Shown here: piece after piece, positions 58,894 through 64,000 of the stretch
How the letters are laid out: each line of letters begins with the position of its first letter
How positions within the stretch are numbered: the first letter of the stretch is position 1
Assembly (NCBI RefSeq): GCF_003752175.1
Contig: NZ_RJVF01000014.1
Coordinates: forward strand, 1 to 64,000
Reading direction: 5' to 3'
Length of the DNA: 64,000 bases
DNA from: Comamonas sp. BIGb0124
Lineage (GTDB): Bacteria > Pseudomonadota > Gammaproteobacteria > Burkholderiales > Burkholderiaceae_C
The notes under the pieces: generated by a model
What the model saw: only the letters and a program-made list of their open reading frames with translations
Databases searched by the model: none
Told to the model about the DNA's origin: nothing
Program-made: the position numbers and the translations under genes

Positions 58894-59535
58894 TCAGCGG
58901 TACGCTGCCGGCCTGTCGCCGTCGGTGTCGGGCTGGCTGATGCCCAGGTTCTGGTTTGCGTAGCGCTGCGGGTCCTTCACGAGGTCGGCCATGAAGCGGC
59001 CAATGCTCGCGCGAGAGGTTTCCGTGCCCTTGTAGGTCTCGCCCTTGCGGGTCAACTGGAATGCCTCGGTGGGCTTGCTGGTCAGCCACACCGGGCGCAG
59101 GATGGTGTAGGCGAGGCCCGACTGCTCGGCGATTTCGGCCGCCTTCAGGTTGATGGGGCGGTATTGGCCGACCATGCCCTTGTCCCAGGCGTTGAAGGCC
59201 TCAGGCAGCTCGTCATAGATGCCACCGGCACTGATGACGACGAGGTGGGGCGCACCGACATCTTTCATGGCCCGGGCGATGTTCGCGGTCTTGGCGTCCA
59301 GGTCCATGCCGCCCAGGGTGCTGATGACGATCTCCTGTCCACGGATCGCGTGCGTCAGCTCCGCGAGGCGGTTGGCGTCGCCTTCGAGGACATCGACGCG
59401 ATCGCTTTGCATGTCCTGCATGCGGCTGGCGCGGCGCAGGAACAAGGTCAGCTTCACGTCGTCCTGCTCGAGCAGACGAGGAATGATCTCTTTCGACGTA
59501 CTGCCATTGGCGCCGATCAGAAGCACTTTCTTCAT
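58894..59535 (-). CDS. NAD(P)-binding NmrA-like protein
   Basis: Atypical SDR of 213 residues with GANGSTSKEIIPRLL in place of the classical loop. LEGDAN and VVISAGGIYDELP lie in the expected positions, but no YxxxK catalytic pair is seen, so it may be a sensor or an epimerase-like enzyme. The start is ATG 59535, 7 bases after the cyclophilin-like gene stop, so both belong to one transcript. Confidence 0.87.
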   Translation of the reverse strand: MKKVLLIGANGSTSKEIIPRLLEQDDVKLTLFLRRASRMQDMQSDRVDVLEGDANRLAELTHAIRGQEIVISTLGGMDLDAKTANIARAMKDVGAPHLVVISAGGIYDELPEAFNAWDKGMVGQYRPINLKAAEIAEQSGLAYTILRPVWLTSKPTEAFQLTRKGETYKGTETSRASIGRFMADLVKDPQRYANQNLGISQPDTDGDRPAAYR

Positions 59536-59542
59536 GGTCGAG

Positions 59543-60106
59543 TCAGTCCCTGGAAAACGTGATCCGCGCAGTGCCGCTTCCAAGTACTTTCGGCAGGGCA
59601 GCGGGGTCGTCCACTTGGCCAAGGCGCGTGTACGAGTAGATCGAATCGAACGTCAGGTAGAAGACGACCAGGGTCTGCGAGCCGTAGAGCATGAGATCGC
59701 CATTGCGGATCGTGCCGGGCCGAATGGTGTTCGTCGGCAAGGCCTTCGGCAGCTTCGCGTGCTTCTCGTTGCTGTTGAGATCGGGCATGTCGATCGTGAG
59801 CGGCAGCATGGCGGCGAAGGCGCGGGCCGCTTCGGTATCGGCCAGGGTGATGGCGAAGCGGCGTTCGCCGACGGTCATCCACATGCGGGACTCCTCCGGT
59901 TGGACAGTTGCCGCCGAGGCGCTGGTTGACGTGGCGGCAGGTAAAGCGGCAGGTACAGCCGATGCGCTCGGCTGGGCGGCTTCGCACGCTCCGAGCGCGA
60001 TCAATCCGCACAGCAAGCCCAGCGCGCGCAGGGCACGCTGGCCGGGTGCGGGAGGGCGCGCTTCGATGGCGGTATGCCAGCGGTGGCGAGGGATGCTGAT
60101 ATGCAT
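59543..60106 (-). CDS. Cyclophilin-like lipoprotein
   Basis: Protein of 187 residues with a lipobox (LGAC near residue 40) after a hydrophobic stretch, an Ala/Ser/Thr linker, then a cyclophilin-like barrel (MWMTVGERRFAITLADTEAARAFAAMLPL to RITFSRD). Members of this fold (TTHA1029/DUF-type) bind small molecules or metals and need not be prolyl isomerases. It is a paralogue of the protein at 61541-61900; an MFS gene lies between them. Confidence 0.82.
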   Translation of the reverse strand: MHISIPRHRWHTAIEARPPAPGQRALRALGLLCGLIALGACEAAQPSASAVPAALPAATSTSASAATVQPEESRMWMTVGERRFAITLADTEAARAFAAMLPLTIDMPDLNSNEKHAKLPKALPTNTIRPGTIRNGDLMLYGSQTLVVFYLTFDSIYSYTRLGQVDDPAALPKVLGSGTARITFSRD

Positions 60107-60137
60107 GGTTGTGGTGATCTCCCGTCGTCGGCCCGGC

Positions 60138-61361
60138 TCAGGCCGTCTGCCGTCCTTGTGAACGCGAGGTGAGGAAAGCGAGCGCTGCCGCGCCCAGCAG
60201 CACAGCAGCACTCGCCATGAAGGTGCTCTGATAGCCCATCGAATCGAACAACAAGCCGCCGACTGTCGAGCCCAAGGCGATGGCCAACTGGATCACCGCC
60301 ACCATCAGGCCGCCGCCAGCCTCCGCGTTGTGCGGCATCGCTTCGGCAATCCAGCTCCACCAGCCCACAGGGGCCGAGGTCGCCATCAGACCCCACAGGC
60401 CCAGCAGCACGACCACGGCAGTGACCGAGGTGCCGGACGGGATCAGCGTCAGCGCGATCACCGCCATGAAAACGGGGATGACGATCAGCGTGCCGTACAG
60501 GCTGCGCTTGAGAACGGCGCCGATCAACGCGGTGCCGATGAAGCCAGCCACGCCAATCACCAGCAGGGTCAGCGACAGCGTCGACACATCCACACGCGTT
60601 ACGGTTTCAAGGAACGGCCGCAAATAGGTGAACAGGGCGAACTGTCCCATGAAGAACGCGCCGCAAGCGGCCATACCCAGGGCCACCGGGCGGCTCGCCA
60701 GCACCTTGAACACGTTGGCTGAGCCGGACGACCGCTTGGTGGGCCGCATCGTGGGCAGGCTGCTCCACTGCCAGATCAACGCGATCGCCGCGATCGGCAG
60801 CAGACAGAAGAACGCCCCGCGCCATCCCACAATGGAGCCCAGGTAACTGCCCAGGGGCGCCGCGATGACCGTCGCCAGCGCATTGCCGCCATTGAAGATG
60901 GCCAGGGCGCGAGGCACTTGATCGACGGGCACCAGGCGCATGGCCGTGGCTGCTGCCATGGACCAGAACCCACCGATGACCACGCCGATGAGCGCGCGGC
61001 CGACCATGTAGACCGGGAAGTTCGGCGCCAGCGCCACCACGGCACCGGAGACGGCCATCAGCGCCGTCAGCGCCAGCAGCAGCGTCTTGCGGTTCATGCC
61101 GGCGGCCAGCCATGAAATCGACAGGCTGGTCAGGACCGCAAAGGCGCCGGAGATCGCGATACCTTGCCCAGCCATTCCCTCGGTGATGCGCAGGTCGGCT
61201 GCAATCGGGGTCAACAGGCTGACCGGCATGAACTCCGAGGCGATCAGCGCGAACACACATAGCGACATCGCGAACACGCCACTCCAATGAGTGGGTTGCT
61301 CGGTGCCTGCCTGATGGGTGTGGGTCGCTCCGCGAGGAACTGCGGCTATCTGTTCTGCCAT
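60138..61361 (-). CDS. MFS transporter (purine/arabinose-efflux type)
   Basis: Major facilitator of 407 residues with 12 predicted helices. SEFMPVSLLTPIAADLRITEGMAGQ and the loop AGMNRKTLLL are typical of the NepI/SotB/AraJ drug-H+ antiporter branch. Probably exports a product or inhibitor of the pathway encoded around it. It has its own 179-base upstream spacer, which likely carries a promoter. Confidence 0.9.
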   Translation of the reverse strand: MAEQIAAVPRGATHTHQAGTEQPTHWSGVFAMSLCVFALIASEFMPVSLLTPIAADLRITEGMAGQGIAISGAFAVLTSLSISWLAAGMNRKTLLLALTALMAVSGAVVALAPNFPVYMVGRALIGVVIGGFWSMAAATAMRLVPVDQVPRALAIFNGGNALATVIAAPLGSYLGSIVGWRGAFFCLLPIAAIALIWQWSSLPTMRPTKRSSGSANVFKVLASRPVALGMAACGAFFMGQFALFTYLRPFLETVTRVDVSTLSLTLLVIGVAGFIGTALIGAVLKRSLYGTLIVIPVFMAVIALTLIPSGTSVTAVVVLLGLWGLMATSAPVGWWSWIAEAMPHNAEAGGGLMVAVIQLAIALGSTVGGLLFDSMGYQSTFMASAAVLLGAAALAFLTSRSQGRQTA

Positions 61362-61540
61362 GTACGTTTTCTTTATCTTCTGTCTATTGGTTTGTGAACT
61401 CCCTAGGCGCGCCATCGGGACGAGAATCGATTGCGAACTGTTTCGTCACCCTTAGCGATTGGGGTGATGTTCTGCGTGCACACAACCAACTCTCTTCATA
61501 CCCGAGGGCTATTGGGTGCCAGGGGCGGGTTGTGAGTTGA

Positions 61541-61900
61541 TCAGCCGAGATCCCGCTCGATCCTGACTGGCAGCGGTCCAGGCCGCTGCAATGCAGGCAG
61601 TCCCGTATTCACTGCACCAAGACGCATCAAATCACCGGTGTAGTTGCCGGGCCCGTCCTGCACGAATATCGCCAAGTTGCCCCACGGGGCGTAGTAAGCC
61701 AAATCGCCGGCTTTCACGGGAACTGCGCTCTCGTCGCCGCTCCGGGGCAGCTTGGACGGCAGATCGGCGATGCGCTCGATGCGCGCGTAATTGACCAGCG
61801 TCAACGACAACGGCAGCAACGCAGCAAAGCCTTGCGCGGTAGCGTTGTCGTATAGCGTGGCAGTTGCCACTTGATCATTGACCGTTAGGCGAATATTCAT
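61541..61900 (-). CDS. Cyclophilin-like protein, cytosolic
   Basis: Small barrel of 119 residues, paralogue of the lipoprotein at 59543-60106 but without signal or lipobox (MNIRLTVNDQVATATLYDN, FAALLPLSL, GDLAYYAPWGNLAIFV). AGGAGG five bases before ATG 61900 decides the start over GTG 61906. The promoter-like repeat at 62021 lies 120 bases upstream. Ligand unknown. Confidence 0.85.
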   Translation of the reverse strand: MNIRLTVNDQVATATLYDNATAQGFAALLPLSLTLVNYARIERIADLPSKLPRSGDESAVPVKAGDLAYYAPWGNLAIFVQDGPGNYTGDLMRLGAVNTGLPALQRPGPLPVRIERDLG

Positions 61901-62020
61901 GTGCACCTCCTGTGTGGGGACGGGCGAATCAGCCAGGGGGCTTGGCTAGCGCGCCGCAAGCTAACCGTCCCCCATGGGTCAGCACCGTGACATTCAGTCG
62001 TTTCAGCTATCTCCAGAGCA
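61901..62020. other. Spacer holding the leader of the cyclophilin-like gene
   Basis: No gene. AT content rises to the right, leading into the duplicated promoter element. Together with that element and the bases up to 62190 it makes a 290-base gene-free stretch. Confidence 0.6.
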
Positions 62021-62116
62021 TCGGCATTGACTTTTTCATGCCCTGAATATTGACGTCGGAAAGTCAATTTGACTAGCTAATCAAAACTTCTAGGGCATAG
62101 AAGCGTAGCTAATGAA
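62021..62116 (-). promoter_or_regulatory. Duplicated promoter element, copy 1
   Basis: Ungapped match over 96 bases to 63385-63480; by hand count about 70 positions agree. Both copies share ATTGACTTTTTCA at the left and the core GTCAAYTTGACTAGCTAAT, which contains the inverted repeat GTCAA-n-TTGAC (62063-62073). It lies upstream of the leftward cyclophilin-like gene. The symmetry suits a LysR-type regulator. Confidence 0.7.
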
Positions 62117-62190
62117 TGACCGTGAAGTCGCCTTCATAGTCATCCAGCAGATAGCCGCTTGGGGACGACCCTGAGCTCGAAAGATCTGGG

Positions 62191-62685
62191 TCAGGTGTAG
62201 GCCAAAAGCCTGCCGGCGAAGATCACCCCCGTCCATGCGATCAGTGATACGCCCGCTCCTGCGCGCGCGGCTATCGGTGTTGCAGCAGCTGTTGCCCATT
62301 CATTGACGCGGCGGTAGATACCGCCGTGGAACACCAGCACGTTGAGGCAAGCGACAATCAGCAAACCGAACTTCCACGGCGCAGCACCGGTGCCGGCGAC
62401 CACGGTCGCCTGCGAGCTGAGCAGTGCAATGCCCGTGACGATGGCGATGGCAAAGCCGATGTGGGAGACGGGCAGCAGATGGCGCGCGGCGGCGGTGACG
62501 GGCACGACGCGGTGGCCGAATCCCAGCAATCTCAGGTCGAAGGTGAAAGCCGGGCCGACCAGGAGCGCGATCCCGAGGATGTGACTGGCCTCCAGCACGG
62601 GATAGAGGTATTCGGCGTTGCGCACCGCCTCGCCGAGCGCGGAGTCCTGCAACAGCTTCAGCAACGAGTTGAGCAATTCAGGCAT
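62191..62685 (-). CDS. Small membrane protein (DUF6644-like)
   Basis: Integral membrane protein of 164 residues with four predicted helices (starts at about 33, 73, 103 and 140). YLYPVLEASHILGIALLVG and the GGIYRR loop are the recognisable parts and match uncharacterised DUF6644-like proteins, some of which have haem-type His pairs (H54 and H92 region). Start at ATG 62685. Downstream of the DUF6152-like gene, probably co-transcribed. Confidence 0.78.
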   Translation of the reverse strand: MPELLNSLLKLLQDSALGEAVRNAEYLYPVLEASHILGIALLVGPAFTFDLRLLGFGHRVVPVTAAARHLLPVSHIGFAIAIVTGIALLSSQATVVAGTGAAPWKFGLLIVACLNVLVFHGGIYRRVNEWATAAATPIAARAGAGVSLIAWTGVIFAGRLLAYT

Positions 62686-62756
62686 GAGCCATTCCGTTTC
62701 GTCGTGGGCGATTGGTGCGGGGAGGGCAGCACCCTCCCGCATCCAGCGCAGCCGCC

Positions 62757-63311
62757 TTATTTCGGTATCGGTGCCCGTACCGGGAGCGTGTTGCCGAGCA
62801 CCTGGTTCACGGGCACGGCGTCAGGCCCGTACCAGAACACAACCGGCCTAAACAAGCCGTCGTCTGTCCGATTGATGTAGCCGACCGCCTGGACGCGTTC
62901 CCCGACCTTCAGCGGGCGGTCCAGGCCCCACCGGCCCGACCAGGCCGGCGGGGCGATGATGATCTTCAGCTCCTTGCGGGAGCCCTTGTAGGAGGGGGCG
63001 GCATTGACCCGGGTACTGTCCTCGGGATCTTGCAACTCCTTCGGAATCGTCAGCGTGGGCGTGCGGGCAGGCAGGTTGCTGTCCACGGTGATGTCGAAGA
63101 GTGAGTGCGGATTGCCCCAGACACCCTCCGAGGAAACCGTTCCCGCCACATAGATGAGGCGGTCGGTGTCGAAGCCGGGCCACCCGTGGTGCGCGAACGC
63201 CGGCAGGGCCGGCACAAGCATGGCCAGCGCTGCCACGCCGAGGATCGTGCGCCGACGGCCGCGTGATACGGCTGCATCTCCCTGAGCGGGTTTCGAGTCG
63301 ACATTTGCCAT
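62757..63311 (-). CDS. DUF6152-like exported protein with Tat-type signal
   Basis: Protein of 184 residues. RGRRRTILGVAALAMLVPALPAFAHHGW combines a twin-arginine-like motif with a signal core, and the mature form begins at HHGW, the conserved DUF6152 start that could bind metal. GRWGLDRPLKVGERVQAVGYINR is an OB-fold-like end. Function unknown. It is the first gene leftward of the second promoter element and divergent from the LysR regulator, so it is the most likely LysR target. Confidence 0.82.
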   Translation of the reverse strand: MANVDSKPAQGDAAVSRGRRRTILGVAALAMLVPALPAFAHHGWPGFDTDRLIYVAGTVSSEGVWGNPHSLFDITVDSNLPARTPTLTIPKELQDPEDSTRVNAAPSYKGSRKELKIIIAPPAWSGRWGLDRPLKVGERVQAVGYINRTDDGLFRPVVFWYGPDAVPVNQVLGNTLPVRAPIPK

Positions 63312-63384
63312 GATTCATTTCTCCGCGTTGATCGGGTTAGGCCACAAGGCCCGCCGGGGTGGCGGCTTGGTCAGCCTGGAGGTG

Positions 63385-63480
63385 TCGGTATTGACTTTTT
63401 CACACATTGGATATTGATGCTTGGAGGTCAACTTGACTAGCTAATGGAGACTTAAAAGGCATATTAGTTGCGCTAATCAA
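63385..63480. promoter_or_regulatory. Duplicated promoter element, copy 2 (lysR divergent region)
   Basis: Second copy of the 96-base element, between the DUF6152-like gene and the LysR gene. The core GTCAAC-TTGACTAGCTAAT is at 63427-63445. A position 60-80 bases from the LysR start is typical for the operator of a LysR-type activator that controls a divergent target. Confidence 0.72.
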
Positions 63481-63503
63481 TTCGCCGTGGGAAACTTCTT
63501 CCC

Positions 63504-64000
63504 ATGGTCAAGCGCAACCTCAATGATCTTCTGTACTTCGTGACGGTGGCACGGGAAGGCAGCTTCACGCGCGCCGCCTCGCTGCTGGGCGTCACGCAAT
63601 CGGCCCTCAGCCAAGCCATCAGCGGTTTGGAGACACGGCTGGAGATCCGACTGCTCACGCGCACCACGCGTAGCGTGTCACCCACGGTGGCCGGCGAGCG
63701 TCTGCTCAATGCGATCGGAAACCGATTCGACGAGATCGACGCCGAACTCGATGAGCTAACCGAGATGCGGGACAAGCCTGCCGGCACGGTGCGCATCACC
63801 TGCGGCGAGCACATCCTTCGGACCACGGTGCTGTCCAAGCTCACGCCCTTGATGCTCGAATACCCCGACATCAAGATGGAGTTCGACATCAATTACGGGT
63901 TCCGGGACATCGTGGCCGATCGCTTTGATGCGGGCGTGCGTATGGGCGACACCATCGACAAGGACATGATCGCAGTTCCGATCGGGCCGCCGTTGCGCAT
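63504..64000 (+). CDS. LysR-family transcriptional regulator (cut by window end)
   Basis: First 165 residues of a LysR regulator. The N-terminal winged helix is complete: LNDLLYFVTVAREGSFTRAASLLGVTQSALSQAISGLE. The start of the effector domain (PAGTVRITCGEHILRTTVLSKL) follows; the C-terminus is outside the window. It is divergent from the DUF6152-like operon, with the duplicated element in the spacer, so it probably controls that operon and the unit with the other copy. Confidence 0.95.
   Translation, partial: MVKRNLNDLLYFVTVAREGSFTRAASLLGVTQSALSQAISGLETRLEIRLLTRTTRSVSPTVAGERLLNAIGNRFDEIDAELDELTEMRDKPAGTVRITCGEHILRTTVLSKLTPLMLEYPDIKMEFDINYGFRDIVADRFDAGVRMGDTIDKDMIAVPIGPPLR

Overview
The window is GC-rich chromosomal DNA from a betaproteobacterium of the order Burkholderiales, most likely an Alcaligenaceae relative (Bordetella/Achromobacter-like). 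I infer this from the gene order rplM-rpsI-erpA-anmK-M23 peptidase-tyrS-dtd, an SAH riboswitch in front of ahcY-tlyA-metF, and the style of the proteins. No species can be named from the sequence alone.

Region 1 (1-33.5 kb) is core genome. It opens with the 3' end of a 5S rRNA and its terminator. Next come a secreted alpha/beta hydrolase with in-frame tandem repeats, a HAD phosphatase translationally coupled to prfC, and the riboswitch-led S-adenosylhomocysteine recycling operon ahcY-tlyA-metF. These are followed by rlmJ, an ompW gene with two well-placed FNR-type boxes, the ribosomal pair rplM-rpsI, erpA, anmK, an M23 peptidase divergent from tyrS, and dtd. A small operon (exported protein plus a Fur-family regulator with degenerate metal sites) is bracketed by two perfect palindromes. 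Behind it lies a four-gene tripartite RND efflux operon of the MdtABC-NodT type. The rest is an M61 peptidase, a DsbC-like disulfide isomerase, a UbiH-family hydroxylase, a MOSC protein, DoxX and ychF.

Region 2 (about 33.6-41.3 kb) is the scar of an integrative element. The first 61 residues of a P4-type integrase are fused in frame to the C-terminal nuclease part of a YhcG/DUF1016 protein. An hsdR without hsdM or hsdS, a YgjP-like metallopeptidase, a tyrosine recombinase and an STY4528-like ICE gene follow. Between the last two is a 600-base spacer that folds, by eye, into a dozen hairpins and looks like an unrecognised structured RNA.

Region 3 (41.3-64 kb) is an accessory oxidation cluster, nearly all on the minus strand. 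It starts with a TonB-receptor remnant and a metallo-beta-lactamase-fold gene broken by a single amber codon; an intact paralogue lies 10 kb further on. It then has two tandem membrane PQQ dehydrogenases, a metallophosphoesterase, a soluble PQQ sugar dehydrogenase, an F420-reductase-like Rossmann protein with a Tat signal, and an NTP/NDP-exchanger-like transporter. The remainder holds two SDRs (one with a Tat-like signal), an SMP-30 lactonase-like protein, a zinc alcohol dehydrogenase, a Tat-signal hydrolase, an NmrA-like protein, two cyclophilin-like paralogues flanking an MFS exporter, two small proteins and a divergent LysR regulator cut by the window end. An approximately 96-base promoter element occurs twice here, suggesting that the LysR protein controls at least two of the leftward transcription units. 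The recurring theme is oxidation of alcohols, sugars or lactones in or near the periplasm. The substrate is unknown, and no PQQ biosynthesis genes are in the window.
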